Below, one piece after another: positions 48,353 to 61,024 of a DNA stretch of 64,000 nucleotides. Position 1 is the first letter of the stretch, and each line of letters starts with the position of its first letter. Source of the stretch: Hymenopellis radicata (Eukaryota > Basidiomycota > Agaricomycetes > Agaricales > Physalacriaceae); assembly GCA_015501595.1 (NCBI GenBank), contig JADNRX010000007.1:1-64000 (forward strand), written 5' to 3'. Made by a program: the position numbers and the translations under genes. The notes below the pieces were generated by a model. That model did no database searches and was not told where the DNA came from. It was given only the letters and a program-made list of their open reading frames with translations.

Positions 48353-50114
48353 CTACGCAACGATGGGACGAGATGCGATGGTGACGAGCTTCTTGGGCAC
48401 CAAGATGTGGAAATGTCCATTTGCCGTCGTCTTCCCCTCGAAAACGTTGTGCTCGCCTTCCATTTTCAGACTCGACACGAGGTGGTTGAGAGCATTGACT
48501 TCCTACACTCAATAATCAACAAACAACCGCCACACAATAATGAAAGTGACTTGCCTCGTCAGTGGGAATATTCTTTTCTGCTACAAACCGACGCAGAAGA
48601 TCGATGTCCGAAGCAGAGAGGGACGGTTCTCCGCCGAAAAAGCATGTCGAGCGCTTTCCTGACTGGCGCGAGAAGGCACGCCGTTCAATTCTTCCAAAAC
48701 ACGGGGCCCTTTCTGGGCGCTAGACTCCGTGATGGATGGGACGCGTTTTCGCTTGAGAAGTTTCACAGCGGTCGTGCCAGACTTGGGCACCGAATTTGGC
48801 GTGGAGGCTGAGAACGCACGGTTGATTAGAGGGCTTTACAACACGAGTTTTTCCGCTTACCTTTGTCGATTCTTGAGATTTCTGGCCGGCCCATCCAAGG
48901 CGGCCTGATCGACTTGCTGAAGAGCCTCAGGACCAAACCACTCCTCCGCGCGCTGTAGAAAGTGTTCCGTCACCGACGTGTACTGCGGTCTGCGAAGAAC
49001 GATCGGCTCTTGAGGCTCACTCGACACCGGAGGGAGCTCATAGGCTTGCAGAGGCGGGGCACCCCACTCCTTCTGGTACGCATGCGTAGCATATTCCGTA
49101 TCAAGATACTCATCTAGATCATCCGTAGCTGTCTTGAGTTCAACGGCATGGGCAGCATGCGATCGCGGTAGTTGAGCGACACGGAGACTGGCTCTTGGTT
49201 CGCGCTCTGGAACTGGACGCGAAGGCGAAGAGGGTGCTCTGGGTATCCGACTCTGACCCGGACGAGGCCTCCAGGAAGAGACCCTGACGCGTAGGACGAG
49301 CACTGGAGGAAGGGGGCGAGATGGATTCATCGTCGTTCGCCATAAATGCATTTGTAAGCGCGTCGACGATGCTTCCAGTGAATGCCATCCCATTCTGTGC
49401 ATGAGATTGTGCCTCTGTTTCCTCCGTCTGGTTTACGGCAGTGTGAGTCGCAAGATGGTCACTGCGGGGATATGCTATAGACAAAAGCTCGTCATCGCTT
49501 TCAGCTGGTTCAGCTGAGGCAGCCGTGACGTCCGTATGATATTCTCTAGCGACCTCGGGGCTGATCAACTCGAGGATTTCCTCGTCATCGTTGACATCTT
49601 CGGTAGGAAGAGGAATCCCCGCCGCAGATGTTAAAGCAGAGGAAATAGACTCGGCGAGTGAGAGAGGATCCCCGGCAAATGGAGCAGCAGAACGGTCTCG
49701 TGTTCGATTTGTGGTTGGCTGAGGATCACCGTCTGAGGACTTCACAGAGCTAGCGGTGATGGCATTGAAGCCTCGCTCACGTCCCAGCTGAACGGAATCC
49801 CTAAAAGACGCAGAACGCGGCGTAGATAGCTTGGGAACAACGACGCCCAAGAACTTGGAGGGAGATCTAGGCGAAGTAATAGAAGGGCCATTGCCGGAGC
49901 TGCCTCGGCCCGAGTTCCGCAAGGAAATTCCTAATTTGGAAGCCTTCCCGGATGCCGTGGCGCGTACGTCGTCAATGGTCGCGCTCGGCAGCAGCGCGTT
50001 ATCGTCGGCTGACAACGAGAGTGAGCATGACTGCTCGCGGCGACGTCTCCGAGTTTGTAAGCACTTACACTGCATGCTTGAACTACCATTTGAGCTTGAT
50101 GAAAGGTGATCCAT
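48353..50114 (-). CDS. Uncharacterised serine-rich protein
   Basis: I do not recognise this protein. Exon 1 (49181-50114) starts MDHLSSSSNGSSSMQ and is low complexity: Ser-rich, then an Arg run (QTRRRRREQ), then acidic (NDDEEILELISPEVAREY). Exon 2 (48861-49128) joins through a 52-nt intron and encodes TDDLDEYLDTEYATHAYQKE, QYTSVTEHFLQRAEEWFGPE. The C-terminal exons include VKLLKRKRVPSITES, SASDIDLLRRFVAEKNIPTD, and the end TANGHFHILVPKKLVTIASR. Exon 2 and the first C-terminal exon do not meet in phase, and that exon changes frame internally, so an exon is missed or a small indel is present. The strong basic/acidic blocks suggest a nuclear scaffold or regulator; no function is claimed. Confidence 0.55.
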
Positions 50115-52186
50115 GATGCTGGCAGCACAACGGGCAACCGTTGTGCTCTGCAACAGCCTGAGTGGCAATGTAGGGCAGTGAAAGGAAGCTGTCACTATGA
50201 TGAAAGGATCTGTCAGCTCCTGATGACTAGCATGAAAGAACAAAGAATGAAGAAAGCAGCCATAACATGTCAAGCGCAGGCAGCATACTATGTTAGTGTC
50301 TGCAGTCTCTCAACGAGACAGGTCCATCTCAGCTGAGACATGCACTTGCTACTTTAGATGCGCTCTGAAGAAAGAAGGTTTCTAGAGAAAATGAATAGGA
50401 TACTTGAGCAGTTCATTTGCACGAAACGAACAATGATGTTTGCGCTGTGGTTTAGCAGCTGCCACAACCCATTCGCTGCCAGTAGTAGTAGGAAACCTCC
50501 TATAGGTTAGAGCGCTCTTCCAAGCGAGCATAACCAGCACTGCACCCAATACAAGAAAAAGTGCTGAAGAAACAAGTACGCACATGCGATAAAAGAATGT
50601 TGGCTTGTGTACAGACAGCAGAGTGAGAGCTAAGAGCCTCAGACTGAAGCTTGGCACAGATGAAAGCAGGACTTAGACGGGATCAAAGAAGCAGAAGTTG
50701 TTTGGTGCTGTTTACCTTTTTATATGAGGCTGAAGTTTCCCACGATCGAGGAAACTGATGCGATAAAATTCAATTTCCCCAGATTAAGTACTATATACTG
50801 TACCATTTCGAACTGAAATCGATGAAAAGTCACAAGAGTCATAGTAAGATTTGCAAAAAAGTCCCCGGTGGGGCCGCCAGCCTCCCAAGGCTGCACTGTA
50901 AGTCTGTAACCATATACAGTTACAACTTATGGCTATATAGATTGTTGTGCATACAGTAAAGACTTATGCCAGACCCGTAACCATATACTGTAGTATTTCG
51001 ACTGTAAGTTCACAAAATTTTGAATTTTTTGACCTTCCCACGCCCGATAAGTGATCGGAGGCGTTTTCCGGTGTCCGATAAGGAAATTCGGAGGCCTTGT
51101 GACCTGCCATGACGTGAACTTACGGTCGAAATAGGACAGTAGTTGCATTCAGGACCTCATACTGTATGGTTACGGCTGCAACCTTACGGTCACAGGAGAA
51201 GCACAGACAGACAGCACCGCGCCGGCAGAGCGACTGCGAGCGCAAAGCCACTAGCGGCTATCTAGGGACCCACTACTGTACTATTACACGCAAGTCTTCG
51301 CATAACGGGTAACGGGGGCCTGTGAAATGAAGAGTTCATGCTACCATAACGCGTAACGGCCAAAATTGGGCCCAGGTAAGGCCCAAAAAGGAAATTTTTC
51401 AAGGCGGCGGCTATTGCCGCCGCTCCTGCCTGTCCATATAAGGAAATTGGACCCTGAATGAAGAGCAACATCTGTGAAGAGTATGCGTAACGGGTAACGC
51501 CCCATGAAGACTAGGTCGTAATGGTACAGTACCATAGAGGTAGCAGGAATCTGAGTCTGGGTGCATCCCTGCATATTGGTTCGGATGAGGTAGTTGCATC
51601 ATTGGAAGGTGGCAGAAGGTGCACCCCATACCTCAGAACCACTCTACAGTGCCTTTTCATCTTGCCATACTGGTACGGCAACTTCTAGGGACCCATAACC
51701 CGTACTGTTACTGTAGCCGTATGGAGGTCCGAGAGAATGTCTTACAGGATGGTTATGGGTACTCATACAAGTCATAACCATAAGTTGTTACGATGTGGAG
51801 CTCTATTTTTGAGACAGTGTAAAGGCTTGCTGATTTCGAGTCACTTGTGACCTGTGAGTCGTGACTAACAAATTGAATGAAAGCTGAACTTCTACTCACA
51901 ACGGGTGATGTGCAGCACTGAAACATAATGCACTGCATTCAATTATTCAATTTCTTAGTAGTTAATCTGTTAAAGCTTTAGCTAACTTATATCTCATGCG
52001 CAAGTCAGCATTTGCCATTTATATCAGTCTGACAGGAGTCACCAAAGGTTTTATAACACATATTGCGAGTATTTCGAGCTCCCCGCAATGACTGGCAGCC
52101 GAGTAGTCCCACATTTATTGTGCAAGTGAAGAAAAGTCGTGCCAGACCTGGTGAAGGACAATTACAATCAACAACTTTGTTTTGAG
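50115..52186. other. Gene-free, repeat-bearing stretch
   Basis: About 2 kb containing the promoter of the serine-rich gene at its left end and the inverted-repeat region listed separately (50919-51791). Words such as TAACGGGTAACG (51306, 51487) and TACTGTA recur. No protein is supported. Confidence 0.5.
50919..51791. repeat. Inverted-repeat-bounded, hairpin-containing element
   Basis: The left word at 50919-50936 (GTTACAACTTATGGCTAT) recurs inverted at 51774-51791 (two mismatches). Inside, ATTTCGACTGTAAGTTCAC (50994-51012) is inverted at 51114-51132 with one mismatch, giving a ~140-bp foldback. Several copies of CCATATACTGTA-like and TAACGGGTAACG words lie between. This looks like a non-coding, possibly composite, mobile-element relic; target-site duplications were not found. 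Confidence 0.4.
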
Positions 52187-54178
52187 CTACAGCGCCACTC
52201 CAGCCAGCCATCTGTTCAACATCTCCAGGGATTCTTTCGGCTTGTCATAAGGGACCTATTACCCGAAGCGTTAGATCGTTTAGTACAGGGGGACCAACTC
52301 GACACATACCAGATGACCAGCCGCATCTACCGTCGCAAAGGTAAATGGTCCGCTACTCCTCGTTAAACCAGCTTTCTTGCCCTCCACAAGCCATTCGCGC
52401 AGAGGCTCCTGTACAAGACCCTCCTTCCCGCTCCAGTCCAGCGTCAGAGTCCAAGCTTCATTCCCGACCCAATTGCAGAAAAAGTCGTAAGTTCCAACGT
52501 ATACCAGAACACGGATATCGCGCTCAAGCAACGCCGCGACGTGTGTCTGTGTCTGGTGGTACATGTCCAGATTATTCATAAACAGAGCATGAACGTCGAA
52601 TGCGATGCCAGTGAAGTTCTTCCCATCAAAATAGGAGTCGACTCCGAGCTTCTCGCGAACATCCGTACGGTCGAGGTATTGTGCGATGTTTCTGCAGACA
52701 GATATCGTCATTGGAGTCAGTCATCGCAAGAGATAAACCTACTCTGATCCTGGGTAACACTTGATGTTGGCCGGATCCGGCGCTATGCACTCTTTGCTGA
52801 TGTCGTGCATGTTCCTCTCTATATTAAACATTCAGTGAATTAGTGTCCCGAGCACTTGTGAAGTCTCACCGAGTGGCACAAACGGTGCCTGCAACTCGCG
52901 TTCACAGGTCGCTATTGCTGCTTTGCAGTTTATCCCGTCAAACGACTCAATGCAAGCCTCCCTCATCCACTTTTGACAGCGAGGGTACTAGAGAACAGCC
53001 TAATCATGTCGTCCCGCTCGAAAGCTTGTTGAACATACGATCGTTTTCATACGGACACATGTGCTACAAGATCATCAGTGGAAAGTAAGACTGCGCTAAA
53101 CATCACCGACGCGATGTCAAGCACGGGAGGCAGAGAAGCGCCGGTGCACAGGATGTCATAGTATGACAACAGCATTGTGATATAGTCAGTCATTCCGTTC
53201 CCTATAGGCCTTCCCGTGAGCCGCCTTGATTCCCATAGACGTAGCAAGGCTCACCAATAAGGACAGAACTAAGATTGACTGGGGTCATATCTTGCTTAAC
53301 AAGAAATGTGTTTTGGTCGTAAATGACCGACGCGTACACAGGTAGGAATCGTCCCTACGCGACTTATAATCGAGGTAGAAGTGTCAACGAACAACCTACG
53401 CACCCCGTAGGATTCCCCAGCAAGATGAAATGCGCGGCCCTTGAACTTGGTAAAGTGCTCAAAGAAAATGGCGACAAATGCAGCAATGTCCTGAGCGCCT
53501 TCTTCCGTTGTAGACTGAGAGTACAACGTCAGAACTACGCCGCTGTGCAGGAGCTCACATGGACTTACCACAGTCTCTCCGTAATCCGCGAACGAGAATC
53601 CCGTCCCGACAGGCTGGTCAATGAAGAAAATGTTCGCATTAGAGTTCCAAGATTCGTTGTGGAATTTTGGCCCGTCTGCGGATAGGACACGGCAAGGACC
53701 TAATTCCATGAAGAGACCGAGCGAAGAAGAGCTACCTGGACCTATGCAAGATGTTCGCTGTGAGGTTTGAGCTTACGCGTCTGGAAACCTCGCACCTCCA
53801 TTCGTCCAAAAGACCACATCGTCCTTGTCTGGATCGTTCCTGCTTTCAAAGAAATAGAAAAATAAGTGCCGCGCCTCTACGTCAATGTAGCCCGTGTACG
53901 CGCTAGCCAACGATGCTGGTAAACTGAGAGTTAAGTTGCTCAGCAATGATCACGTACGCTACAGTTCCATCGCAAAGGTCAGATTTCTTAATCCTGACGT
54001 TATAGTTGGGAAACGTCGGGTGCGATAAGGCCGTGAATTCCGAAAAAGACAGGGAGTGGAGGTCCTCGACAGGTGTGAAGAGGCCAGCATCGTACGCGTC
54101 TTGTTGGACCGAGAACCCAGCCAGTGCACGTAGTGGCGCTGAGAGAGTCAGAAGAGTTAATAGAGCACGATATTTCAT
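52187..54178 (-). CDS. Serine carboxypeptidase (S10, carboxypeptidase Y type)
   Basis: Vacuolar or secreted acid exopeptidase removing C-terminal residues. About eleven exons; start at the ATG 54178 ([15 protein letters not shown], signal peptide), stop at 52187. Order: pro-region; SGY-like [40 protein letters not shown] (the usual PGCSS Cys is Ser here); [15 protein letters not shown]; catalytic Ser in [50 protein letters not shown]; catalytic Asp in [20 protein letters not shown]; and catalytic His in DAAGHL|VPYDKP. The triad is complete. Every junction I tested closes in frame, including a GC|GTCGGT donor before TCVRM. The product is probably active. Confidence 0.9.
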
Positions 54179-54668
54179 ACTGAGCTGACTTGGAGGCAAG
54201 CCGAAAGATCAGTAACACGAAGCGCCTTCTTATATCGGTGTCGTAATGATGGTGGGAAAGAACACTAGGGCTCCGAGATAACTATGGCTGGGCACCGTGA
54301 ACGTTTACGGTCTTGTACAGTACGCGAAACTTGCCCAGCCGAAAACCAATTCAATTCGGTACCACGAGGGTCTTTGCATGTTCATGCATCATGACCTCAG
54401 TGAGCGGCGCAGGGAGATGTGAGCTGCGACTTCAGTAGATAGCCTGAGAGGCGCAGTCCTGAAGTGCCACCGTCAAAAAATAGTTGCTAGTGTCATGTGG
54501 GAACGACGCGCATCCTGCGATACCGATTCGACGCCAACCAACACTCCGAGTCCTCCGTCGGTCGCTCCAAAAAACGTTGAATTGAGTAGCATTTACTCGC
54601 CGAAATCAGATAAAAATAACCATACATACGATTTTACCATTTACGCGCTTGCTTGTCTATACTTAGTC
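54179..54668. other. Gene-free stretch
   Basis: About 490 bp: promoter side of the carboxypeptidase and 3' flank of the monooxygenase. No supported feature. Confidence 0.4.
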
Positions 54669-57131
54669 TTAGAACAAAAGGTCCTCGAAGTATGCCGTCA
54701 ACGCGCCTGCCGAGGCTTCTTCAATCCCCAACACGGTCCCAATCCATCCATCAGGACGAAAGATCACGACGGCGCCATGCATAGGGTCGACGCCATACAT
54801 TTCGTGTGCCTTCACTCGTTCGTCCAGATAGACCTTTCCTATCGGGTGGTACCTGTGGAACGTATTCAACGGTGAACACATAAAAACCGACCATTTAACG
54901 GACCTAGAACCTCCTGTCCACCGTTCCCGGACACAGCAGGAATAGTCGTCCAGTGAAACATCGCCTTGTGCTTGGGGAAGCGCGCCTTGAAGGCGCTCAA
55001 GGAGGCTTCAAAGCCGGCTAGAGATGGGCGTGTGTGGACTGGATACCCAGCAAAGACGACGATGCTACATACATGATCAATATAAGGCTTCTGTTGGAAG
55101 AACGTTCGCACCTAAACTTGGCTTCATTCTTCAGCACGACATGTAACCTTACAGGATCCCCTGTTCTGGATGGGTTGTCAATTTCAGAAGACTTCCTTAG
55201 GTATGATTGCTGACCCAATCATGGTAAGGTAAACGTCAGGTCCACGTTCCCCAGGATTGACGGTGGCGCGCGACAACCCTTGCATTTCTCTGTTTACGAC
55301 GCTTACAGCTGAGATCGTAGGGCTCAGTCGAAATTTCTCGAAAAAGAGTAATCAACGAACGATATGAAATGCCTAAAGAGCCTGCTCAGCGAAAGGAAAG
55401 GTCGAGAATGTGAGCTCAACGAACCCAGACCCAAGGTAAAAGACTGCATGTTGACGTCTTCAAACCACTCAGTTAGGATGTCCCTAACGTGCTTCCTGAG
55501 TAAGTCAATTGAACCTTGCACGCGGACCCGTACCAGGTGTTTTCCTTCCTTCCTGCGAAGCGAGGAGGGTATTGCCCAGAAATGAGCATACTGATAGTTT
55601 TATCGTTGTCGATGACCTAATAGTGATAGTTAATATCTGTAGCGAACGGCCTAGCTCTACAGACTAACCTGCTGAACGACCGGTCGACGTTCCTTATCAT
55701 ACGAGTCGATCAAAACCTCTTTGGCCAATCCACGTAAGGTCAACTAAAACGATGTTAACTTCGCCAGCAGCAGTCGAAGGGCGTGGCGTTTTACAGCGAG
55801 CTTCCATGAGATATTGATAGCACTAGAATTATACTGAAGGTCAATGGGCATAGTATTGAATATGAGCTTACTCGTGGATGCCAGTGTTCAGGCCTTGCGC
55901 GGATCCCGAACTATGAGTATGGCACGCGTCTCCAGCTAAGAAAACGCGGTTTCCATGGGTTGCAAATGTGTCCGCTATTCGTTGTCCGATTCCCTAGAGA
56001 AACGTTAATTCTCCGTCAATTTGATGGGGAGAGTACGGACGTAGATCGTCCACCAATCGACGTCTATAACATCGAGGGTGAAAGGTCTGACGGCCTCTTT
56101 CGCCTCTCGTATCACATCGTCTGTTGTAATCTTATCCTCGCCCCCGTAGCGGTCCAAGAGGTCCTTGCTAAAAACATACCCAATACGCGTGAGACCATTG
56201 TCGTTGGGGCACCAGAGGATTTGCCCATGTGTAGGTGAATCGATACTATTCAGACAGCGTGGATTGGGCATGTTAGTCTTAACGTGTGCATCCATGCGAA
56301 TCCAGCGATGTGCAGTGGATGCTCCTTCGAACGGAATCGAAGATAATTTGCGAACTTGAGAGTGGCCACCATCAGCGCCTATGAGGTATTTCCTGCAGGA
56401 TGGTTACAATAGGCCAAATGAGTTATAGAAATACTAACGTCTGTACATCGTATACTTCATCCTTGACGAGATCCCGGACTTGCACAGTAATTGGATATTC
56501 CTCGTTACTAGCGTTGACGGTGTATCCTTCGAGCTTTGTCTTCACATGGTGCTCAAAGTTGTATTCTTTCAATGCCTCAGTAAACTCTTGTTCTGTTAGT
56601 CTCTGCCTCAGATGTAACCTGTGAATGAAATCAGTGCTTGGTGGCGCAATGAGCCTACAACACGCACGCAAATTGATAGAATGTATCACCCAGCCTGTCC
56701 ATGCGACTACCGTACATGAGCCCGCCTTTGATCCGTTTGCCACTGCGGTCGTGTTAGCCAAAACGAGGCGAATGGTGGAGCCGCCTACTCTTGGAAATGC
56801 AGTCCATGCCTCGTCGCGACTCCCTTCTGGATCAAGCACTCCGCGAGGTCAATCTGGTCAAGCAATTCAATGCTGCGAGGCCACAACGTGGTGGCGCGTC
56901 CGTAGCAAGGCAATTCGCGTTTGTCCTCCTGCTCTGTACGACGTGGTCAGGCCGATCGTCCCAAACATGTAAAACGCCTCGTACCGATGAGATATGGCTG
57001 ACATCCAAAGCGCGCCAGCTGGTAAGCAATAAGAGAGCCAACTGGTCCGCCGCCAATGCTGACTCCAGTCAATTTTCGCGCGCACTGGCATGTGAGCATA
57101 CGCACATAACGACCTCAGCTGTTACAGGCAT
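54669..57131 (-). CDS. FAD-dependent monooxygenase, phenol 2-monooxygenase type
   Basis: Flavin hydroxylase of the phenol/aromatic hydroxylase group (FAD-binding domain plus C-terminal thioredoxin-like domain); the substrate is probably a lignin- or phenol-derived aromatic. Start at the ATG 57131 ([27 protein letters not shown]), stop at 54669. Family blocks in order: [93 protein letters not shown] with NTGIHE (second FAD motif); [30 protein letters not shown]; and the C-terminal [20 protein letters not shown] plus WIG. The exons are numerous and small; those checked join in phase. The part between ~55650 and 55150 is less conserved and its exons were not resolved. Confidence 0.85.
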
Positions 57132-57389
57132 CTTGAAGGTGACTTTAACGGTAGATTGTGGCCATACGCCTTATATTGCCAACTGTCCAAGTCCGAACGA
57201 GGTATCTCGGCCGCGGGCGTTGCTGTGTCAAGTGCTGATAAGAGGCAAGAGCAAGTCTTAGTAATAGTCAAGAGGGCTCAGAGTCAGATAGCGTTTGTTT
57301 GATCGGTTTACCTTCAAATCAATCAAAGTCCGTCCCTCACACGATATGATTGAACAGGAAAATTTATAGTGTAATGCTAGAAGTCGTAT

Positions 57390-58891
57390 CTAACACGAAG
57401 TTCTAGGTTTAAACGGGAACTTGAGCTGACCGTTACCGTTATAAATTCCGTAGCCAAGCTGCTGCCTGTCAGAGTACAGATGCGCGAACCATCCCACTCC
57501 ACCTCCAGGAACCGACTTGAAGTAAGAGCACTTCGAATCAAGGAGGTTAAAGTAAGCCTAGCAAGACGATGAGGCTCGTGAATGCTGAACAATGGAACAC
57601 TCTACTTGTTCGTTGGCAGTATTCGCAACTGCGTGTGGATTGTTGGGTCTCAGTACGGCGGTTTGTTGTGACGGCCAACCATTCTAGAGGCACGTTAGGC
57701 GCAATCGATAATAGTGCGACAACGAACATACCTCCGTCAGGTATATCTTCTTTCCTTGCCCATGCGCGATGAACCTTTGAACACATATCAATGAATGAAG
57801 GATGCGATGGGATTGTTTCTCACCAGTTCAAGTCATTCTGAATCAAGGGCCAAGAATTACTCGCTGCAGGAAGGAAGTCATCAGAAGTGCTGTGAATTTA
57901 GCTAATGGAATACTTACCTGTTGATGCTTGATAGGAAAAGAACGGCAGCATGTGTCCATCTATCACGTCGATTGCCTTCATAACCTCTGGCGCGCCGCCA
58001 CGTTCCTGTTTTACGTTGAGCAGGATGGCCATTGGAATAGACGTAGATGCTACAGACCTGGAACCCGTAACTATTACGAAGAATCAGCACATCGACAAGA
58101 AGGCGAGACCAATGAGGTACTTACGCCAGCTCCGATATAGTTACAGCTATTCCCAAGGGCGCAATTTTTGACTTCAAGGCCCATACTTGGGAAGCCAGCG
58201 CGTTCGCTTCCATGGCGTAATCGAAAAGCGGTTCCGAACCAAATTGAATGACGCGCGTGACGAACTTGGCCTTGGGATTGTTGTACAGCGTCGAGACGAG
58301 ATGGTCCTTGCGCGCTTGCCAGGCGTTGCCTCCGTCGAACCCGAACTGTGAGAGTACAGCAGTAAAAATCAGTTTTATCGCCGAAAGAACTACTAGTACT
58401 ACTGACCCAGATGAGGGCATGCACACCTAGACCTGCCTCCCAAGCGGCATTTACAACATCATCGCTTCATATGGGCGTTAATCGATGCAAAGATAGGATC
58501 GAGGTCGCGTACTTACTAGAAGTTGGATCGGTCGCAGGCCCCATAGAGGCGAACGTATCTGCCATTGAAATTGTAGCGTATATCTTTGAATTCGCGCTTC
58601 AGCGTTGCTATATCTTGACCTAAACGACGTTCTCAGGCATACTTTCCACGACGTAGACAGCAGGTAAGACTTACACGCGTCGATAGCATAGCTGAAGCCG
58701 ACGAAACCGTATTCCTGGTTCTGAGGACACCACCATCCGTTCAGCGATGACGGTACTGAAGCAGGCATCCTGAAGCCAATGCCGGGGAAGCAACCAGAAC
58801 TGGCGGTGCTAGACTCTAGCTCTGCAGCTGGGAGAGCAGAAGCGAATCCTAGCGCGGCAACCAATGCAGCAAGTGTAGTGGAGAACAACAT
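57390..58891 (-). CDS. GH17-like secreted glucanase
   Basis: Secreted (beta/alpha)8 hydrolase of a basidiomycete group related to GH17 beta-1,3-glucanases, probably acting on fungal wall glucan. Signal peptide MLFSTTLAALVAALGFASAL from the ATG at 58891. Order: GFVGFSYAIDAC|QDIATL; IRYNFNGRYVRLYGACD; VHALIW|FGFDGGNAWQARKD; NPKAKFVTRVIQFGSEPLFD (acid/base Glu in SEP); VTISELAY; KKIYLTE|NGWPSQQTAV (nucleophile Glu just before an intron); GGGVGWFAHLYSDRQQ; end PFKPRTSC. Both catalytic Glu are present. A long open frame running further upstream (to 59275) lacks family features and is not included. About eight to ten exons; the interior boundaries at 57790-58120 are approximate. Confidence 0.82.
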
Positions 58892-61024
58892 CTGAGGAGC
58901 ACGACCAAATGCAAGAGTCCTACGCGTCCTTTTAACGTCGCTAGGTATCGTCACATCGAATCCATTCCTGATTGGAATTCTGGGATTGCGAATACCACTA
59001 GTGCTTGCTCTTCGGAATTGACAAACATCGGGAGAATGGTCATAGGTAGATACCGCGGTGAATAAAAGATCGCGACCCCCTTCAGGCCGGTAACCTAGCA
59101 CGCCACAGATTCCATATCGAATACTAGTGCATGGTTGCCGAGGTGAAGAAGGACGATATGTAATCAGCGTCGAAGCGGAAATGATAGTGCGAAGCCAGCA
59201 GGAGGATCCTGAGCGATTGTAGAAGGCCGGTGTACACGGGCTGCAAGAAGAATCCGGTACGTCGTAGGTATTCATAGCTTATTGCCTATGCATTGATGTA
59301 GTCATCGAGAAAAGATAAGACGACTCGGGTGACTCGAACGGTAATAAGAGACATTGAAGTGTGGGGTGGGCGTTCCAGAAAACAGTGCGCACAATTTTGG
59401 GCTTTCATAGAGACAAAGGTTAGGAACATTGAGAAGCTGCATGAGTATGTGAGCCAGTTGGTTGACGAAGAGGCAGCTTTCTTGACCGAGAGAAGCGGTT
59501 GAGGTTGGGTTGAGGAGATTGATATCTCACCGTTCCAAGAGATCACGTGCATGGCTACTCTGTCATTTGAACGGAATACAAAACTACTCATAATGCCCCT
59601 ACTCTTCGAAACACATTCATTGTCGGCGGTGTGACTCTCAAGCAGACAATCCCCTCGCCTTTTACTAGGGGATTCCGTGCGAGTCACACACGTATACGCC
59701 GTCTCACTAATCTTTGGGTCAACGTTCTCCTTTGGAGACTGAAAGTCATTTTTTTTTCGCCCAGGGCCCTGAGGTGGCGCAGTAAACCTCCCGCCGTAGG
59801 GTTGCGCAGTATATTCCCCGCCCGGTTAATAACATGGCGGGATATACCCCAATTTTTGGGGTGTTATTAACCGTTATTAACGGTTACTAACCTCCACGTG
59901 ATGCTGTGTGGCGCATTTTCTCGTTCCTGTTCAGTTTTTGACTCCGATGGTGCAGAAAGGGTCAATTTAGGCTTCTGCCATGTTTCTAGCTTATAAATAG
60001 CATTTATTGTGGGTCTTAGCCACCCTTTCACCTGTTCCTGCCTGGTCCCGCCGCTTCCGCGACCGTGCCCGCTGACCACGTGCCTAAGCGTTATTAACCC
60101 GTTATTAACCGTTAATAACCGGTTAAATATCCAACGGCGCGATATTGGGGGTATCCTGCGCAACCCTATCCCGCCGCCCGGAGGTGTTAGTATAGGGTGG
60201 CGCAGTAAACCTCCCGGGGGTGTTAGTAACGGTATCAATACCGACCCCCTGGGAGGCCCTAGTTTTGATACCGTTAGTAACGGTTTCGATACCGGCACGT
60301 GTTTTGGGCACGTGACGTGGCGCAGCGCTTGCCGCCCCCATCCCGCCCTTGTCCCACCAATCTTAGCCCCTCTAAGCGCCAGCACGCCGTCACGTGAAAT
60401 GATCACGTGTCGGTATCGAAACTGTACTGATACCTCGCCGAGGTTTCAATACCGTATCAATACCGTTACTAACCGCAGTAAACCTGAGGTGTATCAAAAC
60501 CTAGGGTTTACTTCACCACCCTATGTTAGTAACGGCATTAATACCGACCCCCCGGGAGCCATTAGTTTTGAAACCGTTAGTAACGGTTTCGATACCGGCA
60601 CGTGATGTGGCGCAGCGGCGCGCCGCCCTCGTCCCACCGTTGTCCAGCCACACTCAGGTTCTCTGAGTGACAGCATGCTATCGTGCTGGTATTGAAACTC
60701 TACCTATACCTCCTCCGGGGGAGTTTCCTATCGGTTTAAAACTGTTATTTTTACTGGTCGAAAACCAATCGAAAACCCAGGTGCAAACCCGAGGTTGATT
60801 CCACAGTTGCCGCCACAGAACAGTTTTATATATCTAAAGAAACAGGTATCCCGCTCAAGTCTCGCAAAGTACACAACTGCCCTTGCCCCGATTGCGGGCA
60901 GATCTCACAACAACGGTCATAGATTGTGTTCATACAATATCGTACAATATTGTAGTCGTAAACGAGGTCGGGCTAGAATTACAATGTGCGTAAAGTCATA
61001 CAGATTTCGCTACTGTTCGTGGTA
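58892..61024. other. Gene-free, repeat-dense stretch
   Basis: About 2.1 kb. The left 850 bp show nothing clear; a pyrimidine-rich T run occurs near 59750. From ~59770 to ~60770 lies the foldback and direct-repeat block described separately. Overlapping long frames on both strands there (59867-60406, 60009-60605) are by-products of the repeats. Confidence 0.55.
59770..60770. repeat. Foldback and direct-repeat block built on TAACGGT/ATACCG words
   Basis: An ~80-bp unit occurs twice in direct orientation, 60222-60301 and 60525-60604, with about seven differences; each ends GGTTTCGATACCGGCACGTG. The word TAGGGTTGCGCAG at 59799-59811 is inverted as CTGCGCAACCCTA at 60157-60169, making a foldback of ~370 bp. 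Between and around are strings of (G)TTATTAACCG, GTTAGTAACGG and their complements. TGGCGCAG occurs at least five times. No protein is encoded. The family of the element is not identified. Confidence 0.65.

Noticed and set aside
58892..59275. N-terminal extension of the GH17-like protein to 59275
   Set aside because: The extra ~130 residues are Cys/Ser-rich without family features and would bury the signal peptide that starts at 58891.
59867..60605. Two long overlapping frames on opposite strands (179 and 198 codons)
   Set aside because: They lie wholly within the foldback block; their length follows from repeated palindromic words with few stop codons, and neither translation has domain-like composition.
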